Of a DNA stretch of 64,000 nucleotides, positions 54,535 to 63,078 are shown piece by piece. A model generated the notes under the pieces. That model was not told where the DNA came from. It ran no database searches and saw only the letters and a program-made list of their open reading frames with translations. This DNA is from Sipunculus nudus (Eukaryota; Annelida; Sipuncula; Golfingiida; Sipunculidae). The stretch spans positions 1,304,001-1,368,000 of the forward strand of contig JAPPUL010000069.1 in NCBI GenBank assembly GCA_026874595.1, in the 5' to 3' direction. Each line of letters opens with the position of its first letter. Position 1 is the first letter of the stretch. A program made the translations under genes and the position numbers.

Positions 54535-55950
54535 ATGGTAAGATATTGGATATCTTTAATAAGTGTGTCTTTCGTCATGTTAGGCACTCTATTTATGGGG
54601 AACGTTGCGTTTTCCATGGAATCAGTAGATTCAGCTGAATCTATTGACAATGTTGAATCTCTGGGTACAGAGCCTGTAGAAACTGAAGAGGTAAAGCCTG
54701 GACAGGATTTTGCACCAACGGTTGTTCCGACAGGACGTATACAGGGGATTTGGGAGCAAGGTATAGCAGGCTCTCAAGACGGAAAAGGGGATTTAAAACT
54801 AGACCCTGATGGAAAGGAAGAACAAGGGTCACAGTTTTATCCACGAAGGCTTTTCTTAGGTGCAAAGGGAAAGGTCTTGCCAACAGTAAGCTATTTACTA
54901 CTAGCTCAAATGCAAGGTTCAACTGCAAGTATGCTTCGTGCGCATATTACAGTAGATATTCTAGATCAATATCTAAAGGCACGGATGGGGTATATGACAG
55001 TTCCTCTTGAAAAAGAGTCTTTAACAAGTGGCAAACTGCTTTTCAATAATGGAGCAGAGATTTGGGGAGGGTCTCCTAGTGCTGCAGTTATGGGTCTTAT
55101 GCTATATGGTAGCGCGATAAATTCGCAATTGCATTACTATTTGTGGGGAGGAAACGTTAATCGACAAAATCATATGGGAACTCTGTTTTCTAGCGGTTTT
55201 GGGAAATGGTACCAGATAGGGGCAAGGATACAATTTGACTGGTTTAGGCAGTGGAAACATGGTCAGGAATGGTTGCAGTCAAAAGATATGAATGGAACTA
55301 TAGGTGTTTCATTTAGATATATACCAGCTTTTGAAGAAAAAGATGCTACTAAGCTAGGGTTAGTGCAACACAAAATTGGTGTAAATATAGACCTTGCATT
55401 TACAGTAAGTCTTTTCTATATACAAGCTGGTTTTGTTTTAGACACAGCAAGCGTGTCTAAGGAAGCTTTAACAACCGCAAACGCAAGTGGTGATGCACGA
55501 GCTCATAATCTATATATGGGATATTTTGTTGACATCGCAGTTACAGTAGCAAACTGGTTTGTGCCTGCAGTTAGGTTTCAAGGACGGGGAGCAAGGATAA
55601 GTGGTGGTATAAATCCAGGAAGTGCTGCAGTGCCGGCAAAAACAACAAGACCAGTTGATCCTACTCAACCAGCTGGTCCTAATAATCATACACATGAGGT
55701 TGAGCCTGCTAAAGCGGCTGTTCCGTCTTCAGCTAGTCTAGGTTCACTAGAGAAAAGCCAGGAGTCTAAGATGGACTTGTTGGTAGTGCTTAACTTCTAT
55801 CCATGGTCAGGAGGACACAGATTTAAGATACAGCCTGAGTTTGGTATTACTTTGCAGGACATTGACAAGAACGGAAATAAAAAGAAGAATGCAGACGGCA
55901 AAGAGTATATGGCAATGTATGTTAGAGTAGGGGTTATGCTTAACTTCTAA
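54535..55950 (+). CDS. outer-membrane beta-barrel (porin-like) protein
   Basis: 471 residues. A signal peptide (about 1-27, cleavage near AFS-ME) is followed by a short acidic linker (SVDSAESIDNVESLGTEPVETEEV), then alternating amphipathic strands such as SYLLLAQMQGS, MLRAHITVDILDQYLKARMGYM, GKWYQIGARIQF, MNGTIGVSFRYIP and IAVTVANWFVPAVRFQGRGARISGG. The C-terminus MAMYVRVGVMLNF ends in Phe, as in outer-membrane barrels. It resembles phosphate-selective-porin/OprP-type proteins. A Thr/Pro-rich loop (about 363-400) interrupts the barrel. A very strong AGGAGGAG ribosome-binding site and a strong terminator (55992-56023) suggest high, monocistronic expression. Confidence 0.75.
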   Translation: MVRYWISLISVSFVMLGTLFMGNVAFSMESVDSAESIDNVESLGTEPVETEEVKPGQDFAPTVVPTGRIQGIWEQGIAGSQDGKGDLKLDPDGKEEQGSQFYPRRLFLGAKGKVLPTVSYLLLAQMQGSTASMLRAHITVDILDQYLKARMGYMTVPLEKESLTSGKLLFNNGAEIWGGSPSAAVMGLMLYGSAINSQLHYYLWGGNVNRQNHMGTLFSSGFGKWYQIGARIQFDWFRQWKHGQEWLQSKDMNGTIGVSFRYIPAFEEKDATKLGLVQHKIGVNIDLAFTVSLFYIQAGFVLDTASVSKEALTTANASGDARAHNLYMGYFVDIAVTVANWFVPAVRFQGRGARISGGINPGSAAVPAKTTRPVDPTQPAGPNNHTHEVEPAKAAVPSSASLGSLEKSQESKMDLLVVLNFYPWSGGHRFKIQPEFGITLQDIDKNGNKKKNADGKEYMAMYVRVGVMLNF

Positions 55951-55991
55951 GTTTTGTATAACGCAAGCGATATAAAAGCGATATAGATGAT

Positions 55992-56023
55992 AAAAGCTGT
56001 ATAGGAGTACCTATGCGGCTTTT
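55992..56023 (+). terminator. strong intrinsic terminator
   Basis: A 14-bp stem (55992-56005 with 56010-56023; two G-U pairs) with a 4-base loop AGTA, beginning AAAAGC and ending GCTTTT, followed by TGTCTTTT. It lies about 40 bases after the outer-membrane protein gene. Confidence 0.85.
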
Positions 56024-56138
56024 GTCTTTTCTAGGTATGAGTTTAGGTTTACGTAAAAGGTTTCTATAGATTTCTAGTAAATAATTTCTAGTAAGTAGTA
56101 AGGTAGTAGGGCGGTTTTGGATTATTGAGGGTCTTTTT

Positions 56139-57020
56139 ATGTATGCGTCTTTAGATATGTTTCTAGTAAAAGATAGGTTAGAAAAAGATAAGTTAGAATT
56201 AGAAAAGGAAACACGTGTTTTTATGTATACGCCTTTAGTTATTGCCTTTATAGGACTTTTAGTTTTTAATATGGGCTGTGCCAAGTCTATACAACCTAAA
56301 AAGACGACATTGAGTATAGAAAAAGAAGATTCGATATCGTTGCTTAAGAAAGGTGATTATTATTACAACAAAAATCCAAGATTAATTAAAAGCGTATTAC
56401 TCTCTATAGATTATTATGATGGTGTTTTGCAAGATGAAAAAGTAACGCCTTTGCAAAAGGGAGAGGCTAACTGGAAGCTAGCTCGTTCGTATGCATATCT
56501 AAGCAAATATGAGAAGTCAGAAGATAAAAGTGTCTCTTATGCCAAACTTGGTATGGAGTCCTCAAGACAGGCGTTAGATTTATATAAAGAGCAGAATATA
56601 GATAATGTTGAGGCTTTATATTACAATCTTTTAAACCGCGGGCTTTATTCAAAGTATAATAAACTACAAGGTCTTGCCTTATTAGCTGCTATGAAGAAAG
56701 ATGCACATATTGTTGCACAGCAGGATAAGAGCTTGGATAATGCAGGAGCGTATAGATTTCTAGGAGTATTATATTATAAGGTGCCAGGATTTATACTTGC
56801 TGATGACAAATCTAAATATATAGAATATTTTGAAAAGGCATGTGAAATAGCACCTAAATATCCTCCTAATTTATTTTACTATGCAGCATATTTACAGTCA
56901 GATGGGAAAAGACGTAAAAGTCTTAAGTATGTACGACAACTATTAAAAATAAGAAATATGCATGAAGATTTTAAGGGAGAACTAGAATATTGGAAAAAGC
57001 GTGCAAGGAAGCTTCTCTAA
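56139..57020 (+). CDS. TPR lipoprotein (TatT / TRAP T-component-like)
   Basis: 293 residues from 56139, or 265 from an in-frame ATG at 56223. The second start gives a normal lipoprotein signal ending at C19 (VFNMGC) but its AAGGA is 13 bases away; the first has GAGGG 7 bases away but puts 28 charged residues before the signal. The two start regions look like imperfect copies (TTTTTATGTATRCGYCTTTA) 84 bases apart. The mature part is helical: an early SLLKKGDYYYNKNPRLIKSVLLSIDYYDGVL repeat and a late YRFLGVLYYKVPGFILAD...ACEIAPKYPPNLFYYA repeat. This pattern resembles the TatT lipoproteins of spirochaetes. No TRAP permease is adjacent. Confidence 0.7.
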   Translation: MYASLDMFLVKDRLEKDKLELEKETRVFMYTPLVIAFIGLLVFNMGCAKSIQPKKTTLSIEKEDSISLLKKGDYYYNKNPRLIKSVLLSIDYYDGVLQDEKVTPLQKGEANWKLARSYAYLSKYEKSEDKSVSYAKLGMESSRQALDLYKEQNIDNVEALYYNLLNRGLYSKYNKLQGLALLAAMKKDAHIVAQQDKSLDNAGAYRFLGVLYYKVPGFILADDKSKYIEYFEKACEIAPKYPPNLFYYAAYLQSDGKRRKSLKYVRQLLKIRNMHEDFKGELEYWKKRARKLL

Positions 57021-57112
57021 ATTATAGTTTGCTATCCTTGACGCCTCTTCTTTTCAACATCTATTACCAACATCTTCTTTTGAACCTTCGCCCCGCTTTA
57101 GCCACTTTAGCT

Positions 57113-59020
57113 TTACTCTCTAAGAATAGGCCACGATGCTACTCCCGTAAGGTCCCAAATTCCAGTGTCCCAGCCTGTAAATGTATTTTGTGTAATTTTG
57201 GCTTCGTCTATAGCAGTTACTCCGTCTGCTACGTTATTTGTAGAAGAACTACTCCCAACATTTTTGCCAGGCTCATTAAGCTTTAGTACAAAACAGTTAG
57301 TTATTGAGTTTACATTAAAGCCGATGAAACGACCAAGTTCTGTACGCTTTCCAGTTGCTTTAAGAGTTTGTGCAGTTGAATAGCTATATTCTACTTTATT
57401 ACGATTAAAACCAATAAACCCTCCTGTTATCGCATAGGCATTCTTGCTTATGGCAGTTGTAACTTTACTCCTTGAATAGCTATGTTTTACTTCCTTATTA
57501 TTAAGTCCTATAAGCCCGCCTGAGTAAACATCTATACCACCTTCAGCTTTAACATTACCCGTTGAATAGCTATATTCTACTTTACTATAACTTACGCCAA
57601 TAAGACCCCCTGCAATAGCATGTCCCTCTTCACTTATAGCGCTAACTACACTCTTTGAATAGCTATGTTCTACTTTTGCATCCTGAACATCACCAACAAG
57701 GCCAGTGTAAACAACCAAATTATTAACAAAGCTATATTTTTCTCCTCCCTCGTTAATTCCAAGAAGTCCGCCTGATATGGCCTCTTTTGTTTTACTTCTT
57801 GCACTAACTCTGCCTGTTGCATAACTATTTGTTATTTCGCTATTCCAAGTGTGGCCAAGAAGTCCGCCTGCATACGCTGCCCCATCTATTCCTTCAGCTG
57901 TAACACTACTAGTTGAAGAGCTATCTTTTACTGTGCAATCCCAAGCAAAGCCAACAAGTCCTCCCGCATACGCCTCTACTGTATGACTTTTTGCTATCAC
58001 TGTGCCTGTCGCTGCAGTATCTCGTAGTAGTCCTTTTGGGCTATTGCCTATAAGTCCTCCCGCATATGCTGCTCCTTTTGTACTCGTCCCAATTGCTATG
58101 CCCATTGCACTGCTTTCTTCTACATTGGCACTCTCGACATTTTCACCTATAAGACCCCCTACATACGCTATCTTGCCATGAGCTGTCACATTTACATCTC
58201 CTATTGTATGACTCCTGAATATTGGGCTTGTATTCTTTCCTATAAGGCCTCCTGCATAAGCAGAAGCATCTTTACTTGTTACTTTTGCATCGCCTGTTGC
58301 AACGCTATTGTGTACTGGGCCTTTATTATAGCCGATAAGGCCTCCTGCATAAGTGTCTCCTGAATTTATTGTATGAACATCTCCTGTTGCATGACCAAGT
58401 ATTACTACCCCTTCATTAAGCCCAATAAGTCCTCCTATCATTTGCCCGCCTTCAATATTAACTTCTGAATACAATTTTGAGACACCCTTTCCTTTATTAT
58501 GCCCAATAAGCCCGCCTGAAACGCTATTAGAATCGGTATTCGTAACAAGTTTCTTTTGCGGCGTATATAGTCTTATGTTAGTTAGCTTAGCTTTATTTTC
58601 ACCTGCAAGTACTCCTGTTGAGGTACCTGATAGGGTAATATCATTTTCTAAGCGTATCTTTAAATCTTTAATTTCTGAGCTCTCTTCAATCGTTTTAAAT
58701 AAAGCACTTGAGCCTCTTACAAAGGATTTTATTATAATAGTTTTATTGTTTCCGTTTAGTTTGCCTTTGAATGAAGAAATAGTTTCTAAACCCTCTAGTG
58801 TAATATCTCCTGCTAGGATAAATGAATCGCTTTCTTTTGCAGAACTTAGTTTAGTCGTAAACTCTTCGCCTGTAGTTATCTCCTGTACTCCTGCATCACT
58901 CACAAAAGTTATATCATCTTGTGTTGGACTAAGAAAAGTAGCAGTATCTTGACCACATGAAGATATAAAGATAGTAGTTGACATAAGAAATGTCAGATTT
59001 AATAAAAAACGTATTCTCAT
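57113..59020 (-). CDS. GLUG-repeat lipoprotein A
   Basis: 635 residues. The lipobox ends at C22 (IFISSC). A non-repeat module (about 45-170: FILAGDITLEGLETISSFKG, LNGNNKTIIIKSF, LKIRLENDITLSG, GVLAGENKAKL) is followed by about 13-14 GLUG units of ~27-32 residues (YAGGLIGYNKGPVHNSVATGD type), which fold as a beta-helix in known proteins. It ends with the shared module GRFIGFNVNSITNCFVLKLNEPGKNV...ADGVTAID...W...WPILRE. Probably surface-exposed. A GAGGAGGA ribosome-binding site precedes ATG 59020, just after direct repeat R copy 1. It converges on the TPR lipoprotein. Confidence 0.8.
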   Translation of the reverse strand: MRIRFLLNLTFLMSTTIFISSCGQDTATFLSPTQDDITFVSDAGVQEITTGEEFTTKLSSAKESDSFILAGDITLEGLETISSFKGKLNGNNKTIIIKSFVRGSSALFKTIEESSEIKDLKIRLENDITLSGTSTGVLAGENKAKLTNIRLYTPQKKLVTNTDSNSVSGGLIGHNKGKGVSKLYSEVNIEGGQMIGGLIGLNEGVVILGHATGDVHTINSGDTYAGGLIGYNKGPVHNSVATGDAKVTSKDASAYAGGLIGKNTSPIFRSHTIGDVNVTAHGKIAYVGGLIGENVESANVEESSAMGIAIGTSTKGAAYAGGLIGNSPKGLLRDTAATGTVIAKSHTVEAYAGGLVGFAWDCTVKDSSSTSSVTAEGIDGAAYAGGLLGHTWNSEITNSYATGRVSARSKTKEAISGGLLGINEGGEKYSFVNNLVVYTGLVGDVQDAKVEHSYSKSVVSAISEEGHAIAGGLIGVSYSKVEYSYSTGNVKAEGGIDVYSGGLIGLNNKEVKHSYSRSKVTTAISKNAYAITGGFIGFNRNKVEYSYSTAQTLKATGKRTELGRFIGFNVNSITNCFVLKLNEPGKNVGSSSSTNNVADGVTAIDEAKITQNTFTGWDTGIWDLTGVASWPILRE

Positions 59021-59030
59021 AACGTCCTCC

Positions 59031-59257
59031 TCTTTATAGCTTTATAGCTTAAATTGTTGATATATCTAAAAGTACAAACAATAGCTAAATAAGTATAGGA
59101 AAAATAATATCATGAGGATATAATGAGGATATAATGTAGGATATAATGTAGGACTGATGTTGGGGGTTTAAGCTCGATTGTAATAAGGGGAATAAGCTTG
59201 CAAGACTTTATAAATTAAAGCCTTACAAGCGTTGTTATTTAATGTGTTATTTAAAAT
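59031..59257 (-). repeat. direct repeat R, copy 1 (~225 bp)
   Basis: It runs from TCTTTATAGC (59031) to about 59257 and is nearly identical to 62841-63078. I count one single-base indel, one substitution (GCGTTG versus GCATTG), and an 11-12-base duplication of AATGTGTTATTT present only in copy 2. It spans the 3' region of lipoprotein B, its terminator, and the leader of lipoprotein A. No transposase or terminal inverted repeats are present. Confidence 0.93.
59197..59229 (-). terminator. intrinsic terminator inside repeat R, copy 1
   Basis: A 14-bp stem (59197-59210 with 59216-59229; two G-U pairs) and a 5-base loop. It lies about 22-54 bases after the end of lipoprotein B. On the minus strand it is followed by a moderately T-rich stretch. 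Confidence 0.7.
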
Positions 59258-61086
59258 TTAGGAGTTGGCCATTTGTCCGCTTCAAAATTCCAATTAGCAG
59301 GGTTCAAGCTAAAAGTGTTTGCTTCAATGGCACTTGTTTCTATTGCACTTACTCCGTCTGCTGCGTCTTCTGTAGAAGCGCTATTACCAACATTCTTATC
59401 CGGATCTGCAATCTTTAGTACATAAGAGGAAGTTATAGTACCTGTATTAGATCCAATAAAGCGACCACGATGGATTGCCTTAGCTGCTGTGATCGTTTCT
59501 GCAGTCGAATAGCTATATGCTACCGTGCCACCACTATTTTCGCCAATAAGTCCTCCAACTGCCCCAGTGCTGGTTGTACTAATATTAACTTGTGAGGAGC
59601 AGTCGCTTACACTATTATTGTTCTTGCCAATAAGCCCTCCTACAGGCTGATCGCTAGTATTAGCAGTTACAGTATGCTTTCCCTGGATATGTACCTTCTC
59701 TACCTTTCCATCATTTTCACCTGCAAGCACGCCACTAGGGAACCCATTATTAGTCAATGTAACATCGTTTGCTAACTTTATCTTTAAGTTTTTAACCTCG
59801 CCTGTTGAGGTAATAATGCCAATTAAAGCATTCCCATTAAGCGATTTTATTGTAATCGTTTTACCATTACCATCAATTGTGCCGTTAAGTGTAGCAATAG
59901 TGTTAAAGTTTTCTAGCGTAATGTCTGCTTGTAGTGTGTATGTCTGTCCTGCGGGAAGGGTATGTACATTGCTAAAGGCTCGTAGAATGTTTGAGCGTAT
60001 ACCATCAACTTGAGTTTTCAAGTTATTTGCTTTAGTTATTGCTGTCTTTGTGTTGGTGTTGGTTGCGGCCTCTGCTTTACTCTTTGCCTCAAGAGCTTTC
60101 GTTTTTGCGGTATCTGCTTTAGCTTTTGCGTCGTCTGCTTTAGTTAAAGTTTTGTCCTTTTCATCGTCTGCGGCCTTTATTGCATCGTCTGCGGCCTTTA
60201 TTGCATCGTCTGCGGCCTTTATTGCAGCGTTTATCGGCCCTATTTCATTTTCTGCGGGCGTTATTGCAGCGTCTGCGTCATTTATTGCGTCATTTATTGC
60301 ATTGTGTTCGCTTTGAGGAATAGTGTTTATATTATCTTGAATCTCTTTAACAGTCTTCTTAGCATCGTCAAAATCTTTGACTATCTTTTGTGCTGCCGCT
60401 AAATCAGCTTTTGCCTCTTTTGCGGTATCTGCTGCCTCTTTTATTTTAGGTTCTGCTATTTCGTTTACTATCTTTTGTGCGTTGTCTGCTTTAGTTATTA
60501 CTGTATTTGTGTTGGTTGCGGCATCTGCTTTACTCTTTGCCTCAAGAGCTTTCGTTTTTGCGGTATCTGCTTTAGCTTTTGCGTCGTCTGCTTTAGCTTT
60601 AGTTTTGTCTTCCTCAGCAGCCTTTATTGCATCGTCTGCGGCCTTTATTGCAGCGTCTGCGTCATTTATTGCAGCGTTTATCGGCCCTATTTCATTTTCT
60701 GCGGGCGTTATTGCATTTTCTGCGTCATTTATGTTATTCTGTATTTCGGTACTTTGCCAGAGAAGAATTGATTTACCCTCTAGATCAGTTCTAATATTGG
60801 CAACAGTCTTCTTAGCATCGTCAAAATCTTTGACTATCTTTTTTGCTGGCGCTAAATCATCTTTTGCCGGTTGTAATGTCTGCTTAGCCTCGTTTATTGC
60901 CGTGGTTATAGCAGATGTATCTCCTTGCCCTGCTTGTCCGCTTTGCCCTGCTTGTCCGCTTTGCCCTGCTTGTCCGCTTTGCCCTGAAGGTTTATCTCCT
61001 GCCGATGATGTAGCATCATTCTTACATGAAGCCATAAAGACAGTTAGTGATAAAAGAAATATCATAAAGATTGTTTGCATTTTCAT
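59251..61086 (-). CDS. GLUG-repeat lipoprotein B with alanine-rich stalk
   Basis: 611 residues. The lipobox ends at C21 (VFMASC), then SGQAGQ hexapeptides. Residues about 60-360 are an Ala/Lys/Asp-rich helical stalk made of two related ~150-residue copies (AKKIVKDFDDAKKTV... AENEIGPINAAI... TAKTKALEAKSKAD). The shared core module follows (YTLQADITLENFNTIATLNG, ITIKSLNG, LKIKLANDVTLTN, GVLAGENDGKV), then only 2-3 GLUG units (VGGLIGKNNNS, VGGLIGENSGG), and the shared C-terminal module (GRFIGSNTGTITSSYVLKIADPDKNV...ADGVSAIE...WPTPKF). Probably a lipid-anchored stalked surface protein. An inverted repeat covers the candidate -10 box upstream. Confidence 0.8.
   Translation of the reverse strand: MKMQTIFMIFLLSLTVFMASCKNDATSSAGDKPSGQSGQAGQSGQAGQSGQAGQGDTSAITTAINEAKQTLQPAKDDLAPAKKIVKDFDDAKKTVANIRTDLEGKSILLWQSTEIQNNINDAENAITPAENEIGPINAAINDADAAIKAADDAIKAAEEDKTKAKADDAKAKADTAKTKALEAKSKADAATNTNTVITKADNAQKIVNEIAEPKIKEAADTAKEAKADLAAAQKIVKDFDDAKKTVKEIQDNINTIPQSEHNAINDAINDADAAITPAENEIGPINAAIKAADDAIKAADDAIKAADDEKDKTLTKADDAKAKADTAKTKALEAKSKAEAATNTNTKTAITKANNLKTQVDGIRSNILRAFSNVHTLPAGQTYTLQADITLENFNTIATLNGTIDGNGKTITIKSLNGNALIGIITSTGEVKNLKIKLANDVTLTNNGFPSGVLAGENDGKVEKVHIQGKHTVTANTSDQPVGGLIGKNNNSVSDCSSQVNISTTSTGAVGGLIGENSGGTVAYSYSTAETITAAKAIHRGRFIGSNTGTITSSYVLKIADPDKNVGNSASTEDAADGVSAIETSAIEANTFSLNPANWNFEADKWPTPKF
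60056..60596 (-). repeat. internal duplication in the stalk of lipoprotein B
   Basis: 88 bases at 60056-60143 recur at 60509-60596 with one difference; the offset is 453 bases (151 codons). They encode TKADDAKAKADTAKTKALEA-type sequence. Flanking parts of the two stalk copies are similar but less conserved, so this block has been duplicated or homogenised recently. Confidence 0.88.
60925..60986 (-). repeat. 18-bp tandem repeat (codes SGQAGQ)
   Basis: Three perfect copies of TTGCCCTGCTTGTCCGCT (60925-60978) plus an 8-base partial copy. They encode Gly/Gln/Ser hexapeptides right after the lipobox of lipoprotein B, probably a flexible tether. Confidence 0.92.
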
Positions 61087-61102
61087 TTGACTCTCCTCTC
61101 TT

Positions 61103-61124
61103 TAGCTATACTAGATTATAGCTA
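61103..61124 (-). promoter_or_regulatory. inverted repeat over a candidate -10 box of lipoprotein B
   Basis: TAGCTATA (61103-61110), a 6-base spacer, and TATAGCTA (61117-61124) form a perfect 8-bp inverted repeat 16 bases upstream of ATG 61086. On the minus strand it includes TATAAT (61115-61120). No clear -35 box is 16-18 bases away. It could be an operator or a leader hairpin. Confidence 0.4.
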
Positions 61125-61242
61125 GAGTTTATTTTCTATAAAGATATCTCAAAACATGCTAATAGTCCAAGAAATATATTATTTTTTTGTTTTTAATCTC
61201 ACATTGATATACTTAAACTTAGGCCAACTAAATAAATAACTT

Positions 61243-62179
61243 TTACATAAACTCAAAGCCTGAAACGCCTTTTAGTAAATCTATATTTTCTCTATACTTT
61301 TTCGAATTAGTCTTAAGTAAGTTAAGCTCCTCAGAGCTTAGTTTAAGCTCAATTATCTTTTCAATCCCATTTCTACCGAGTATTGCAGGAACCCCAAGTG
61401 CACAATCCTTTATTCCATATTCGCCATCTAGTATGCATGATGACAAGAATATATTATTTTGTTCACGGATTATTGATTCTACCATTCTACAAACTGCAGC
61501 CCCAGGTGCATAATATGCACTGCCTTTCTTAAGTAGGGATACTATCTCAGCTCCTCCATTTTGAGCTCGTTTGTTTAATCTATCTATAGTCTCTTTATCG
61601 AGTAGTTCGGTTATAGGTATCCCTCCAACAGTAGTATATCTAGGAAGCGGTATCATCTGATCTCCATGTCCGCCCAGGATCATAGCATTTATATTCTTTA
61701 CAGATACATTAAGTTCCATAGCAATAAAGCTTTCAAGTCGAGAGGTGTCAAGTGCTCCCGCCATGCCGATAACTTTATTACGCCCTAAGTTCAACCTCTT
61801 GTATGTAAGATAAGTCATAATATCAACAGGATTTGATACAACGATTACTAAGGCATCCGGTGCATATTTTGTTATGTTATCCGATATCCCTTTAACTATA
61901 TCACCATTCACCTTTAAAAGGTCAAGGCGATCCATATTTGGTTTTCTCGGAAGCCCTGCTGTTACTACGATTATCTCAGAACCTTTAAGTCCCCTGTAAT
62001 CTGTTGTCCCTTCTATTTGTGCATCAAATCCTAAAACAGGTGAGGACTCATACATGTCTAGGGCTATTCCTTCAGGATAATCTTTTATTATGTCAAATAA
62101 TTTTATATCACCAGGCCATATATAGTGCTGTTGTTGCTCCTACATTGCCAGCACCTATTACGCTTATCTTTGTTCTCAC
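61243..62179 (-). pseudogene. mdh: malate dehydrogenase with frameshift/small deletion in the NAD-binding domain
   Basis: The 5' part from GTG 62179 (GGAGG 10 bases upstream) encodes VRTKISVIGAGNVGATTALYMAW and stops at TGA 62108-62110. The remainder continues in another frame from about 62112 as GDIKLFDIIKDYPEGIALDMYESS and runs to 61243. Between them about four to five residues expected after the GxGxxG helix are missing, so a small deletion not divisible by three is likely. The rest is intact: VTAGLPRKPNMDRLDLL, VVSNPVDIMTYL, the catalytic GGHGDQMIPL and a C-terminal ALGVPAILGRNGIEKIIEL. Arg-rich substrate-loop residues suggest malate rather than lactate. The longest open frame alone (270 residues from 62055) lacks the nucleotide-binding glycines. 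Confidence 0.75.
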
Positions 62180-62425
62180 TATACTTCATCCTCCTAACTC
62201 TATTGTTAATTTAAAATATTATATCTTTCCTTTATCCTTATCCCTTACTATCCTTATCCCTTTACTATCTTACAAATCAATATAAATATACTATTTACGT
62301 TCTTTTAGCATATTAAATTATTAAACTAACTTATATATTTTTCTTTAAGACATTTTCAAAAAGTTAGCCTCTTGTTATCCTCTTTCAAAAGTTATCCTCT
62401 TTCAAAAGTTATCCTCTTTCAAAAG
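62180..62425. other. non-coding spacer between holA remnant and mdh
   Basis: AT-rich and non-coding; it holds the 17-bp tandem repeats listed next. The GGAGG ribosome-binding site of mdh lies at 62190-62194. Nothing else is recognised. Confidence 0.45.
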
Positions 62426-62440
62426 TTATCCTCTTTCAAA
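62374..62440. repeat. 17-bp tandem repeat at the end of holA
   Basis: GTTATCCTCTTTCAAAA is repeated four times (starting 62374, 62391, 62408, 62425; the last is one base short). The copy nearest the gene contains the holA stop codon and last codons, so the array grew out of the gene's 3' end. Confidence 0.92.
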
Positions 62441-62827
62441 TAGCATTATATAAAGTTCAACCTTAACAATTGCCTCATCTGTACTAACGCTTACTCGTAT
62501 CTCCTTGTCAAGTTTTGATAGCTCATGAATTAGTATTTCAAGTTTAGTGTATTCAAATATTAAAGCCTGCTTTAACGCTTGTTGAAGTACAAATGGATGA
62601 AGTTTTGTCTTTTCTACTATCTCTTTAAACGATAAATCACTATTATTATAGCATTTTGCTGTCCAGACAAGCTTAAGTTGTCTATATATCATTGTTAATA
62701 TGTATATTAAGCTATTTTTTTCCTTTAATAACTCATCTAAAAGCCTTAGTGATTTTAATACGTCTTCCTCAAATAAGCTGTTTGTAAAGCTAAATATGTT
62801 TCTTGTAGCTGAACTCTCAGGCGACAT
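62426..62827 (-). pseudogene. holA: truncated DNA polymerase III delta subunit (C-terminal domain only)
   Basis: 133 residues corresponding to the last domain of HolA, the clamp-loader subunit, normally about 330 residues: NIFSFTNSLFEEDVLKSLRLLDELLKEKNSLIYILTMIYRQLKLVW, then FKEIVEKTKLHPFVLQQALKQA and a final IVKVELYIML. Domains I and II (the AAA+ parts) are absent. Coding sequence begins at MSPESSATRN, only 14 bases from the edge of direct repeat R copy 2. The upstream part was probably displaced by rearrangement; an intact gene may exist elsewhere. No ribosome-binding site is evident. Confidence 0.72.
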
Positions 62828-62840
62828 TAGACTCTTTACA

Positions 62841-63078
62841 TCTTTATAGCTTTATAGCTTAAATTGTTGATATATCTAAAAGTACAAACAATAGCTAAAT
62901 AAGTATAGGAAAAATAATATCATGAGGATATAATGAGGATATAATGAGGATATAATGTAGGACTGATGTTGGGGGTTTAAGCTCGATTGTAATAAGGGGA
63001 ATAAGCTTGCAAGACTTTATAAATTAAAGCCTTACAAGCATTGTTATTTAATGTGTTATTTAATGTGTTATTTAAAAG
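62841..63078 (-). repeat. direct repeat R, copy 2 (~238 bp)
   Basis: It matches 59031-59257 with very few differences (see copy 1) and carries an extra 11-12-base tandem copy of AATGTGTTATTT near its right end. On its left edge the next bases are holA coding sequence, instead of the lipoprotein start found at copy 1. Confidence 0.93.
63006..63038 (-). terminator. intrinsic terminator inside repeat R, copy 2
   Basis: The same 14-bp stem (63006-63019 with 63025-63038) and 5-base loop as in copy 1, about 40 bases after the end of lipoprotein C. Confidence 0.7.

Noticed and set aside
58318-58330. Second sigma-28-like GCCGATAA box
   Set aside because: Lies inside the GLUG coding sequence with no -35 partner at 15 bases and no gene downstream in that direction.
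59031-63078. Insertion sequence or composite transposon made of repeat R
   Set aside because: Repeats are direct, non-coding, without terminal inverted repeats, target duplications or a transposase between them.
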